Assembly: GCA_019828595.1 (NCBI GenBank)
Contig: JAHQRK010000029.1
Coordinates: 558,001 to 622,000, forward strand
DNA length: 64,000 nt
Direction: 5' to 3'
Source of the DNA: Aphanomyces cochlioides
Lineage: Eukaryota > Oomycota > Saprolegniomycetes > Saprolegniales > Verrucalvaceae
The notes below the pieces were generated by a model. The model was not told the DNA's origin. It searched no databases and saw only the letters and a list, made by a program, of their open reading frames with translations. The position numbers and the translations under genes are program-made. Below are positions 10,268 to 20,820 of the stretch, piece by piece; position 1 is the first letter of the stretch, and each line of letters opens with the position of its first letter.

Positions 10268-10980
10268 CTAACCGTTCTCCCCCGTCGTCGCCGTCCGCCG
10301 GCTCAGCATCCTCGTCAAGCGGGCAACAGCCTGGACGACGAGCTGGACCATTTGCTGAATGCTTGATTCTTCTGTCTTCATTCGTTTTGCAGCTTTCTTG
10401 CCAATGTCTGGACGTGGAGAAAACAACAGTGGTGACGCAGTGGTGGTGATAGTAGTGGTGATAGAAGACTGTTCCAATGCCTACACAGTCCTGTGAGTTT
10501 GTATATGACGATCGGTTGATTGTACTGAATTCTTCGCAATATTATCTCCAGCTAGCTATGATTCAATCTCAGCTGCAAGCCTCGAACGCATTGTGCGATT
10601 TGGTGGTGCTGGTTGAAACTTTGGCAGTGTTTTTACAATGTCGTAAACCGCATCAAACTTGAAGGAATATCCGTGAGATGCTTCAAAGCGGCGCTTCGCA
10701 TCGGCGACGTAGTCATCTGATTTCCACCCACTATGTGTCTCTCGTAGAGAATTTGTTAAGCACGTGGAGAATCGCATGATGTTCTTCATGAGTGCCTTGT
10801 CTCATCGATTCTGTAAGCCCGCGTTCCTAGAGCTCCCACCTACTCGGACACAAAACTCCTCCTGAACGCGCTGCCAGAACGTTGCGCTTGTTTGATCTGT
10901 TCCAGTGGCCCCGTCCGTGGTAACTGCCACGTATGCCATCGCTAGTGCAGTATCCTCATATAGTTTGAAGTTTCCATCAG
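10268..10980 (-). pseudogene. Harbinger accessory protein, Myb/SANT plus NAM-associated type, broken
   Basis: This is a DNA-binding partner of Harbinger transposases in family knowledge. Read leftward from about 10980 the frame shows NFKLYEDTALAMAYVAV..TGTDQTSATFWQRV, a Myb/SANT-like start. A TGA at about 10805 stands where the family has Trp (after LQNR). The frame then continues through SGWKSDDYVADAKRRFEASHGYSFKFDAVYDIVKTLPKF (10789-10556), the NAM-associated helical region. After a further frame disruption a C-terminal piece with RPDIGKKAAKRMK occurs at 10477-10268. At least one stop and one frame disruption make it non-functional. No start codon could be fixed. Confidence 0.65.
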
Positions 10981-11211
10981 GCTACACTCACTCGAATAGC
11001 CAAGGCAAGCGAAGCCAAGAATCGACTGCTCGAGCAAACTCTTCTTATGCGCTTGCACGAAAGAACCCCAGACACACCAGCAGCCAGAGCATTCTTTGAT
11101 CAAATGATGCAAGAATATATGCTTGATCCAACAAACAACGGTGCAACGAGCTAGTGATGTAGATTGATAAAGTTGTGAATTCGATCATAAATGTTTTTCT
11201 ATGGACTCCTC

Positions 11212-12500
11212 TTATTGTCCTCGAGACGTCGACCAAGCATCCCACATTTGTACGATGAGATCGTGTTGCAGTTGAGACTTTGCATTCGTCAGTTCATTTA
11301 TCATTGCTTCTCGATATTGGGGCGATACAGCGCTTGGTGGCGCAATGCGCTCAAAGGGGTATTCAGGCACGTACTCTGCATCGTCAATATATGTTGAATC
11401 TAGATTGGCAGCTTGTTCAAAGTCGATGATCAAGTTATGCATGATGACACAAGCTTCAATCACGTCAGCCATTGCATTGCGATTCCACAAGCGACAGCCG
11501 GTCGTCAAAACATGAAAACGAGCTTGCAGCATACCAAAAGCCCGTTCGACGTCTTTTCGCTTGGCTTCTTGATTTGTTGTGAACAATTTCTCCATTCGGT
11601 TTGATGGAGACGGTATTGCTTTCACAAAGCAATGTACAGAAGGATAAATGCCATCACTAAGCCAGTATGGCTTCGTATACTCATGTCCATTGACACTGTA
11701 GCGCACATGTAGAGATTCATTCGACACAGTCTCGAGAAATAATGGCGAACGCGCCAATACATTGAGGTCGTTCATGGAACCCGGTGAACCAAAAAAGAAA
11801 TGCCAAAAGCGTCCACGGTGATCCGCAACTGCTTCCAATACAACGGTTGCTTTACCCGATCGACCTTGAAACATGCCTCGCCAAGAACTCGGACAATTCT
11901 TCCAAATCCAATGCATGCAGTCAATAGACCCGATACAGCCTGGAAATCCTGCTGCAGCACCCTCCTGCAAAAGCTTGTATACGTCGGCGCGATGTGGTAG
12001 TCGTAGAGCGGTATAACCATACATATTGACGATAGCAGCACAATAGCGCTTCATCGACTCCATGATTGTTGATTCTCCCATCCGATATTTGTCGTCGAGT
12101 TCAGCAGCCCCAACACCAGACGTAAGCCTTCGCACGGCAGCAGCCACTTTTTGTCGAGTAGTAGCGCCTGCAATGCCTGTTGCGTCGACTTTTTGGACAA
12201 ATACTCATCGTAGTCTTGTATTTTTGTCACGATCTCATCAAAAAGTTCGATAGGGAGCTTGAAATGCTTCCGGAAGTAGAGCGACGAGTACACGGGATGG
12301 CTTCCCCAATAGTCGGCATCCAGCAGCATTCCATATACATGACGACGGCGGGGAAGGTTGGCACGTTTTCCTCGCTTGGAGCCGCCACGTGGCTTGGAAG
12401 CAGTCAATTGATCAAGGAAGTGTTGAGTTATCAATGTTGCGACTTCCAGATCGTCGTCGTCAGCAGCATTTGCCGTCCAATCTTCCCAGAAGTCACTCAT
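11212..12500 (-). pseudogene. PIF/Harbinger (HARBI1-like) DDE transposase, one frameshift
   Basis: The N-terminal part reads from the ATG at 12500 (MSDFWEDWTANAADDDD..) through YRFKHF-type sequence (SLYFRKHFKLPIELFDEIV). At about 12190-12194, in a run of five T (A on the coding strand) after LSKK, the frame shifts by one. The new frame continues with VDATG..QKVAAAVRRLTSGV into the catalytic domain down to 11212. Counting from the downstream frame's first Met (12147), the DDE triad is visible at D76 (GSIDCMHW), D127 (GSMNDLNVL) and E201 (RKDVERAFGML). Apart from the frameshift the protein is complete at about 430 residues. The defect lies in a homopolymer, so an assembly or base-call error cannot be excluded. 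An upstream GTG-type start in the TIR region was rejected in favour of 12500. Confidence 0.9.
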
Positions 12501-12760
12501 GCTGCCTTGCGTTCTCACAGCCAAGCAAATAGCGTACACGCTAGATGACACGCTAAATATAGCGTGCCAAGTGTCATCTAGCGTGTCAAGTGTGCCAATA
12601 GCGTCACCGGTGGGAAATACAAAACGCTAAATTTGTGAAATTTAGCGTGATAGCGTATCCGGTGGGGATGCTCTTACTTGTCGTCAGAGATGACAAAGGC
12701 TAAATATCCAAGGCTGCAAAATTGGGAAAAATAGTGATTTGATTTTCTCTGACAAAATGT

Positions 12761-12823
12761 TTCCCTAGCCGGGACTCGAACCCGGGTCACCTCGGTGAAA
12801 ACGAGATATCCTAACCGCCTAGA
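12761..12823 (-). pseudogene. tRNA-Glu(UUC), 5'-truncated
   Basis: The minus strand shows a good 3' part of a tRNA-Glu: D-loop remainder CTAGGCGGTTAGGATA, anticodon stem-loop TCTCG-TTTTCAC-CGAGG (anticodon TTC), a canonical T-arm with GGGTTCGAGTCCC, acceptor strand CTAGGGA and discriminator A. The 5' acceptor strand and the start of the D-stem (about 11 nt) are missing; similarity stops at 12823, where the 5' end of the LINE begins. It is unlike the tRNA-Pro array copies, having a normal B box. Confidence 0.8.
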
Positions 12824-12872
12824 AATACATCAATTTACCGGATAGTACGCAAGCGCATACATTCTGGGAACA

Positions 12873-15148
12873 ATGTCGGTCACCTCCAGCAACACCTTGC
12901 AAGCCTCTCAAGCCATCGCCAGCGCCTCCAACGAGCCACCTGTAGGCTCTGCGGAAGCTCTTCCGACTGGATCCAACGGCTCTGAGCCGAACGCAACCTC
13001 TCCGCCTTTCGCGGCTTCCCGCCGTCGCCTGGACGAAGCTAGCAGCCAGCCAGCCGATCAAGACGACGCGACCGCCGTGCCAAGCGAAACCAGTCCAACA
13101 AGCAATGTTTGGGAGTTCCAACGTGAGAAACGTCGCCAGCAAGACGCCAAGTCTCGCCACGATGTCGGTTTCCAACGACCTACCATGGATCAGCTGCGTC
13201 CCTTTGTGGACCTTCTGGCCACCAATGCTGCCACCGGAAGCGCCTTGTTCGACGCATACGAGACCTTCCGTCAAGACTCCAATCGACCCGTCGTGGGCTA
13301 CGTCAAGATCGCGATGGGAGCGCACACCCTCTCCATGGACAAGGCAAGGCGCTCAAAGCCATGCTTTTTGACAACCATGACACTGAACCTCTCCCAGGAT
13401 TGGCTGATATTGTCCAGGTCTGTAAAGATCTGGCCAATCAGCAACTAATCTTGGGCGTCGCCTCGTACGAGGCCATCGACCAGCTCTCGGGGATGACCTT
13501 CAAGCTGCCTGTCAAAGACGGCGTGAAGCCATTCGGAACTGGAGCTCTCCATCCCATGGATGGCTTCTACATTGATATCCTCGACTTCGAAAGCAATCGC
13601 ACAGCCGAGCGCTACCTGTGGACCATCCTAGCAGCCATGGGTGCACCGCCACTAGCTGGCGGATACACCCAAGTCTCGGCCTCTTACGGCGCCAAAAACT
13701 CTCGGCTTCGCATCCATTTCCTCCGTGATGATGCGCCGCCGCTCTTCCGCTCCAACGGAAGACTCATCGACGAGATGATCTTCCTTGGCAAGTGTTACCG
13801 ACTCTTTGGAAAGGGCTGGTACAACCACAAGAAATCCCTCCAGCGCAACGACCTTGACATCGCTGCCAAGGAGAAGAAAGTCGTCTCCCCGTTCGCAACA
13901 GCCTCCGGTGCCTCTGGACAAGCCACACGTCCAACCGGCGAAGCCAAACGCCAGCGCGCGGAACCACAGCCGAGCAACCCCTGGCGCATTGTCCAACGAG
14001 GAGCTTCCGCCAGCGAACCACCAACACCACGACCTCTGGTGTCGGAGAACGTGTTCGATGTTCTCCGCCAACACGTTGTGGTTACTCCCATGCAAATCTC
14101 TAACACGACTGGTGATTCGTGTGTCACTGTGCCCCAAATTCTGGACACACCCGATCTACCACTCCATCTCCCAACCGACGCATATGTCGGGGGAACAAAG
14201 ATACATCGCGCCAAGGCAGTGCGCGTCGAAGCCGCTTGAGGCCATCCTCGACGAATTTGCCATACTCGATCGCGACGCCAAAGAGATGCAGCAATCCTTT
14301 GACAAGATATGCGAGATCACCAAGGCAAACTCAAAGCTGGATCTACCCAAGTATATCGCCCATGGTGAAGCGGACTGGATCCAGTTTGAGCTGGAAAACA
14401 ATCCGATCGAATTCGGCCGCCAACTACATGAGCTCGCTCGCTCGCAGCCGGCACTCCTGCACAGCTTCATCCTCATCCGCATGCTCAACCGATGGATGCG
14501 AGCAACATGGGGAGCTTCTACACCATTCTTCCAACTATACCAAAACGTCTTTGGACACAAATTTTCACTTGAACATCTACATGCTGACTTCCACACTGTC
14601 AGCAGCGCCGCAAACTTGGATGACATCACTCTCCCGTGCGAGGATGATGAAACACTCCTCCTGGCCCAAGATATGGAAGCAGTCGTTGCCCTAGGCTAGG
14701 CGAGGTTGTCCTCGCCACCAGCGCCCCTCTGTACTACACCAGTGACGCAGCTATCAGCATCACCACCGCCCAACCAACCTTTGGACTCCCTGCACGCGGA
14801 GGACAAAGGAGCCTAGCAACTACTACAATGACTCGTATCCTGTTGAGCTCATCACTGAGTACTACAATCCAATCGACACTCAAAACACTCCTTCAAACGG
14901 CAGCAAAAACGGTCAATGAATCTCGACAACGTGACCAACCCACGGACTCGCCCATGCAAGACGAAAACCCAAGCGACGTCTTCATGGCCTGGATCCGAGA
15001 CCTTCAAACAATGTCACTCCTGGACGAACATGGCCAACTCGAAGCATATGAACACGAGCAAATCGCTCTACATCCAAAAGATCGATTGCTCCATGTTGTA
15101 AACATCACTGAGGCATGGCCCGGAGATGAAGCCACACCTAGCGGCTAA
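12873..15148 (+). pseudogene. LINE ORF1 (gag-like), three frameshifts
   Basis: The start MSVTSSNTLQAS at 12873 opens a frame that shifts at about 13340-13348 (after LSMDK), again between about 14180 and 14235, and near 14693, and ends at 15148. Joined by eye it is about 758 codons. Seen: a Ser/Ala/Pro-rich N-terminal region (1-80), a basic EFQREKRRQQDAKSRHD stretch, a conserved-looking central part (PLPGLADIVQVCKDL..GFYIDILDFESNRTAERYLWTILAAMGAPPL), and a Lys/Arg-rich linker. No CCHC zinc knuckle was seen. The ORF1 assignment rests on its position just ahead of the endonuclease; the fold is not recognised. Confidence 0.65.
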
Positions 15149-15600
15149 AGTTGCTACCATCAACAGACTTGGTGGTGCGTCCAGCGTGACCATTACCACG
15201 TGCAACCTGAACGGTTTCAAAGACCGCGACGACACTCCAGCCATCACACTCGGTAGACACCTCCCACAATGTGTCTTCTTCCAAGAAACAAAACTCCAGA
15301 ACCGCGACCACTTCCGCACCATACGACGCCACCTTACCAACAACGTTGGATACAAAAAATACCAATTCTTCATCAACGACCATCGGTCGTCCGCCAACGG
15401 CCCACTCCAACACCGCAGTAAAGGAGTGGCTTCGTTCTTCCACGAAAACATGCCTGGCTTCAGCAACCTGAAGCCACTGTACAATCTGCGCATACCAGAT
15501 CGGTATCTGGTGGTCCACACGACCTGGGGCTCTACTTCCGTATATTTCCATAACGTTTACGCGCCGGTCGAGGACGACCAACGTGCCTCCTTCTCATTAT
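15126..15600 (+). pseudogene. LINE ORF2 N-terminus: APE-type endonuclease, cut off by the array
   Basis: The frame starts at 15126, overlapping the end of ORF1 by 23 nt. About 158 endonuclease residues remain. Seen: TTCNLNGF (Asn27/Asn29 region of the first active-site motif), FFQETKL with the metal-binding Glu at residue 54, KGVASFFHEN, and the VYAP motif near residue 147. The downstream Asp and catalytic His motifs of the APE fold, and the whole reverse transcriptase, are missing. The frame runs 62 bases into the array, but those codons are not LINE sequence. Confidence 0.8.
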
Positions 15601-16307
15601 CAGTCACCAGAATACGACGACATAGTCGGACTGGTTATCCTTTCAGTCCCAGACATGGGTAATTTGTTCAAAATTGAATTGAAAACGAAGATGTTTGATT
15701 TACAATCGAGAAGTTCTGTCTGTTTTCATTCTTGAGAACCAAAACTCACGTTACAGAAGTACAGTTGGAGGACATGAATCCGATTCCCCTCTAAATAGAG
15801 AACAAATATACTTACTTGACAAATAAACATAAGTTTTTGTTGGATCTCTTTGATCCACGCGCTATCTTGTTGAATTGTGTCTTACTGTGCCATCGTGGAT
15901 GGTTTTACGAAACAGTAAAGATTGCAATGTATGTGGAGGTTTTGGAACGTTGTATAGTGAAAGCACGATCTGTCTTTTCACTTGACAAATAGACCTGTCG
16001 TGCTCCACATATACATGCCACAGTACACATTATTTGACTCGTTTTCTTCGGGGGAGATTCAAATCCAAACCTGTTTGTCTGGCGTAGATATTCGTAAAGC
16101 TATGTTAAGACCTCGAACGTTTGACCTAAACACTGAGGTGGATGTTCGTTGTGTTTCTCATAAGACTTGATCTATTTGTTCTGGTTTTGTCAGACAAACG
16201 AGAATTCTTGGGACAAATCCCTTGCGAAGAAATAAAATATACAAACTTGGTGCATGCGATATAGTAGGTATATGCCGTAGAAGGTAAATTGGAGTGATAA
16301 AAAGATG

Positions 16308-16359
16308 GCCTCTGCCGATGATCGAAATTGGGACCTCCTGCACCCTGAGCAGGAATCAT
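16308..16359 (-). pseudogene. Truncated tRNA-Pro, copy A relic, U1
   Basis: The 3' 52 nt of copy A remain (acceptor 3' strand to D-stem); the 5' 19 nt are deleted at ATCAT. This copy alone also has U33 changed to C in the anticodon loop. A T-stem A-C mismatch is present. Confidence 0.9.
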
Positions 16360-17346
16360 TCGCATGAAGCCTATCGAATATGTTCAACTTGGGGTAGTCT
16401 CAATGTTGGTCGGTCTCATTTGTCTGTATAACGTACTGAAGCCATCTCAATAATTTGTGCAGGCATCTATCTATGGTTTTTGTGCGACAGTTTAGCCTTG
16501 TACAACGGATTCAAATCCCTGTACCCAGATATGTGGGTAGCACGATATGTGGGTAGCACGATGTGTGGTATTTGTCATGTCAGAGACAATTGAACTTTTC
16601 ATAATTCTAAGCAGAGTCTCCTGAATACACCCAGATAAAATGCCATGATCTACATTGATGCTTGTGGAAAAGTTTACACAAGTAAATGTGTTCAATAGTG
16701 CACAAAGACAATACTTATCCTTCGACGACTAGGAGTTGTAATATTGGAATGATGTTAATGAAACAAGCTAAGACAAGGGTAATTTCTGAGAACTTTGTGG
16801 CAGATACAGCAAACTAACTATATCTACCATCACATCGAGCGAAAACTTTTCCTTAAGAAACGGTACAACAGGGTCAAATATCGTATTTAGGTTGTATGCT
16901 TTCAGTTGGGGATCAATGAATACATGATATGCCAAACAATTTGCAAGCGATGAGGGATTTTTTTGCTATGTCGACGAGAATGAAATCCGCACGGACAATC
17001 CGCACGGACAACATCAAAGTATAATCTAGAGCGCAAAAATGCATGCATATTCTACAAGTTTTGCAAACCATCCATACTTACTTCAATAACTGAATAATTT
17101 ATTGTTTATTATGGATTCTATCGAACAACATTGCCATTGATTCCACCAAGTTTTGCTCAACACATTGACTTCTTCCTAAAGCTAGCTTGTCAAATACACC
17201 ATTTTCATAAAATACTGCATTGAAACCTCTGAATAACTTCTATCGAGAACCATTTTATAACATGTTGGATGTGGTGAACATGGATGGTGGTGGATACTTC
17301 AGCAATTGAGGTAGGTTTGACAGAACTGCAGAAACGAAAAAAGATG

Positions 17347-17417
17347 GCCTCTGCCGATGATCGAAATCGGGACCTCCTGCACCCTAAGCAGGAATCATAC
17401 CACTAGACCACAGAGGC
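17347..17417 (-). tRNA. tRNA-Pro(AGG), copy C, U1
   Basis: 71 nt without CCA. Acceptor GCCTCTG/CAGAGGC, D-arm with TGGTCTAGTGG (good A box), anticodon arm CCTGC-TTAGGGT-GCAGG (anticodon AGG, U33 present), variable AGGTC, T-arm CCGAT-TTCGATC-ATCGG, discriminator C73 as in other eukaryotic tRNA-Pro. No intron. A T6 run on the coding strand (17337-17342), five nt past the acceptor, is a good Pol III terminator. Unusual: positions 53-61 form U-A instead of G-C and the B box deviates from GGTTCGANTCC. Confidence 0.85.
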
Positions 17418-18670
17418 ACTCATACTTCTACAAATCTGATGACATACATTCTCCATGCAATAGCAACACATTTGCCTCGACTTTCAATCTCTAAAGACAC
17501 ATCATGCATCGTACTCTAAACTTTACCAACTTCTAAAAAGACGCATTCTCCTCCAAAACACGATACATCATTTTCACACAATAACATATTATACTCATCG
17601 CAGCATATATTGCGCTTTTCGGTGGCATAATCAGAGATGAGATTTTACACGTCGGCGCATCGACTGACAACCTACCGAGAATACCATCCTCACAGCTCAG
17701 ACCAGAATGTCTACTTGGGTCCTCTCGGACTATTCCTCAATGCAATAGGGTCAAAAATAGTTGCATAGATATTACTCTCCATGTACCAATTGCCCACGGA
17801 CGTGGAACAAAGTGCAATGAAAACCGACGTCGAACTGCAATTTTACAGATTTTGTAGGCACCTGATGAAAAGGCCAAGATAAGCTCAACCAGAAAAAGAT
17901 AGATTAAATATTTTTTTAATGTTTTTGACACGCACGTGATCTTGAATTGTGAGGAAATCAGATCAGTCACCAGAATACGACGACATAGTCGGACTGGTTA
18001 TCCTTTCAGTCCCAGACATGGGTAATTTGTTCAAAATTGAATTGAAAACGAAGATGTTTGATTTACAATCGAGAAGTTCTGTCTGTTTTCATTCTTGAGA
18101 ACCAAAACTCACGTTACAGAAGTACAGTTGGAGGACATGAATCCGATTCCCCTCTAAATAGAGAACAAATATACTTACTTGACAAATAAACATAAGTTTT
18201 TGTTGGATCTCTTTGGTCCACGCGCTATCTTGTTGAATTGTGTCTTACTGTGCCATCGTGGATGGTTTTACGAAACAGTAAAGATTGCAATGTATGTGGA
18301 GGTTTTGGAACGTTGTATAGTGAAAGCACGATCTGTCTTTTCACTTGACAAATAGACCTGTCGTGCTCCACATATGCATGCCACAGTACACATTATTTGA
18401 CTCGTTTTCTTCGGGGGAGATTCAAATCCAAACCTGTTTGTCTGGCGTAGATATTCGTAAAGCTATGTTAAGACCTCGAACGTTTGACCTAAACACTGAG
18501 GTGGATGTTCGTTGTGTTTCTCATAAGACTTGATCTATTTGTTCTGGTTTTGTCAGACAAACGAGAATTCTTGGGACAAATCCCTTGCGAAGAAATAAAA
18601 TATACAAACTTGGTGCATGCGATATAGTAGGTATATGCCGTAGAAGGTAAATTGGAGTGATAAAAAGATG

Positions 18671-18741
18671 GCCTCTGCCGATGATCGAAATTGGGACCTC
18701 CTGCACCCTAAGCAGGAATCATACCACTAGACCACAGAGGC
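18671..18741 (-). tRNA. tRNA-Pro(AGG), copy A, U2
   Basis: Same as copy C except G51 is A, giving an A-C mismatch with C63 in the middle of the T-stem. T5 terminator (18662-18666). Its 5' flank TGTCAACAAA is shared with copy B, not with C. Confidence 0.7.
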
Positions 18742-19762
18742 TTTGTTGACAAAACTGTAGGTATCTGCCATTCAATCCCCAGATTTCCTGACGATACTGC
18801 TTCCAATTTCTCGTCGTTTGCACAAATTTATTCGATACCGTTGCATCCTGTCCGTGCATGATCGCCATGTCGTCATTTATCCTCTATTAAGAATGTATGG
18901 ACAAGAATGTCGACGACTCTGGGTGATAGTTCGCGCTCAAGATGGTGGAGCACGCCAAATCTAACCATTGTGAATGAATGCCATGTGACATTAAAATATG
19001 TCCACTAAAGATGTCAACAAAGCCTCTGTGGTCTAGTGGTATGATTCCTGCTTAGGGTGCAGGAGGTTCCGATTTCGATCATCGGCAGAGGCCACCTTTT
19101 TCTCTCGACCATGTCACAAACTCCTATATGAAATCACACATTTCATCCATGTCTTGTGTAACAATCGTGTTTTTCTTGTAGTTGGCTCAAATGCATGTGT
19201 AGGGTGTCAAGACTTGATTTTGACTATACTTTCCACGTGCTGCTGAGGGAAATCATCATGGCGACGCCTTATCGCTCACCTTAAGCTCAGACGGACCTAC
19301 GCCCCAGGGGTACATTACTTCGCTGTGCATTGCGATTTCAGTTCATCAATTGATTTTCTTCCGACTGAACAAAACAACAATGGAAGAAATTGTCCGCCCC
19401 CCAACAGTCAACTCGTACCACTTATATGGTATGGCATGTCACCACACCAATCTCTGACAACACTAACAAATCATAAACACTACTAAAATACCGAGCGTAT
19501 TTAGACAGTTGAGTCGTAGTTCACTCGATAAACAACTCTAAATGGATATCATCTCTTTGCACATTCCAACCAAGAAACATCAAAACAAAACAATCTAATA
19601 ATTACTTTTCTATGGTATGAATTGAGTCGTCTTTCAACATAACGTATAGTTTGTCGGGGAATGTCATTGATATATTCCTGCTAACCTGCGGTGTCATTTC
19701 CTCGTGAAAAGATCGCTAATCCGCGTACTCGACAAAGTACTTAGTTACTGTGGCAATATCAT
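18723..19762. repeat. 1040-bp segment present only in long units (U2 example)
   Basis: It runs from after the first ATCAT (inside tRNA copy A) to the end of the second ATCAT. It holds the 5' end of copy A and all of copy B. Its absence converts a 3403-bp unit exactly into a 2363-bp unit. Confidence 0.93.
19022..19092 (+). tRNA. tRNA-Pro(AGG), copy B, U2
   Basis: Plus-strand copy, inverted relative to A and C. It differs from C only at position 48 (C to T), which normally forms the Levitt pair with G15. All stems are intact. T5 terminator at 19097-19101. Confidence 0.8.
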
Positions 19763-20749
19763 TCGCATGAAGCCTATCGAATATGTTCAACTTGGGGTAG
19801 TCTCAATGTTGGTCGGTCTCATTTGTCTGTATAACGTACTGAAGCCATCTCAATAATTTGTGCAGGCATCTATCTATGGTTTTTGTGCGACAGTTTAGCC
19901 TTATACAACGGATTCAAATCCCTGTACCCAGATATGTGGGTAGCACGATATGTGGGTAGCACGATGTGTGGTATTTGTCATGTCAGAGACAATTGAACTT
20001 TTCATAATTCTAAGCAGAGTCTCCTGAATACACCCAGATAAAATGCCATGATCTACATTGATGCTTGTGGAAAAGTTTACACAAGTAAATGTGTTCAATA
20101 GTGCACAAAGACAATACTTATCCTTCGACGACTAGGAGCTGTAATATTGGAATGATGTTAATGAAACAAGCTAAGACAAGGGTAATTTCTGAGAACTTTG
20201 TGGCAGATACAGCAAACTAACTATATCTACCATCACATCGAGCGAAAACTTTTCCTTAAGAAACGGTACAACAGGGTCAAATATCGTATTTAGGTTGTAT
20301 GCTTTCAGTTGGGGATCAATGAATACATGATATGCCAAACAATTTGCAAGCGATGAGGGATTTTTTTGCTATGTCGACGAGAATGAAATCCGCACGGACA
20401 ATCCGCACGGACAACATCAAAGTATAATCTAGAGCGCAAAAATGCATGCATATTCTACAAGTTTTGCAAACCATCCATACTTACTTCAATAACTGAATAA
20501 CTTATTGTTTATTATGGATTCTATCGAACAACATTGCCATTGATTCCACCAAGTTTTGCTCAACACATTGACTTCTTCCTAAAGCTTGCTTGTCAAATAC
20601 ACCATTTTCATAAAATACTGCATTGAAACCTCTGAATAACTTCTATCGAGAACCATTTTATAACATGTGGGATGTGGTGAACATGGATGGTGGTGGATAC
20701 TTCAGCAATTGAGGTAGGTTTGACAGAACTGCAGAAACGAAAAAAGATG

Positions 20750-20820
20750 GCCTCTGCCGATGATCGAAATCGGGACCTCCTGCACCCTAAGCAGGAATCA
20801 TACCACTAGACCACAGAGGC
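20750..20820 (-). tRNA. tRNA-Pro(AGG), copy C, U2
   Basis: Identical to the U1 copy C; T6 terminator at 20740-20745. Confidence 0.85.

Larger units (their letters stand above)
10134..12673. mobile_element. PIF/Harbinger DNA transposon, complete with TIRs and TTA duplication
   Basis: The 15-bp terminal inverted repeat GAGCATCCCCACCGG (10134-10148) matches its complement at 12659-12673 exactly. TTA flanks both sides (10131-10133 and 12674-12676), the classic 3-bp target duplication of this superfamily. Both subterminal regions are dense in ACGCTA/TAGCGT motifs (about 10156-10240 and 12532-12655) and repeat the CCACCGGT element internally, likely transposase-binding sites. The element is about 2.54 kb and encodes a DDE transposase and a second Myb/NAM-like gene, both on the minus strand, as in active Harbingers. 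Both genes are broken, so this copy cannot move by itself as assembled. Confidence 0.92.
12824..15600 (+). mobile_element. APE-type LINE (non-LTR retrotransposon), 3' end missing
   Basis: A short leader (12824-12872) is followed by a frameshifted long ORF1 and the N-terminal endonuclease of ORF2. Similarity to a LINE ends at 15598-15600, where the tandem array starts. Reverse transcriptase and 3' tail are absent, the reverse of the usual 5' truncation of LINE copies, so a rearrangement rather than incomplete reverse transcription removed them. The 5' edge abuts the broken tRNA-Glu. The clade cannot be assigned without the RT domain. Confidence 0.75.
15601..17963. repeat. Array unit U1 (short)
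   Basis: First unit, 2363 bp, fused to the LINE. Carries a truncated A copy and intact C; has the ATATACATG variant shared with U6, U7 and U11. Confidence 0.95.

Noticed and set aside
14156..14629. Minus-strand open frame over LINE ORF1
   Set aside because: It is the complement of the LINE coding frame and has no motif.
15982..16170. Recurrent 62-, 61-, 65-, 67- and 77-codon open frames in every array unit as small genes
   Set aside because: They recur only because the units are near-identical. The 62-codon frame uses a TTG start and is broken by single-base indels in U7, U10 and U15; others overlap tRNA genes or run antisense to each other. No motif was seen.
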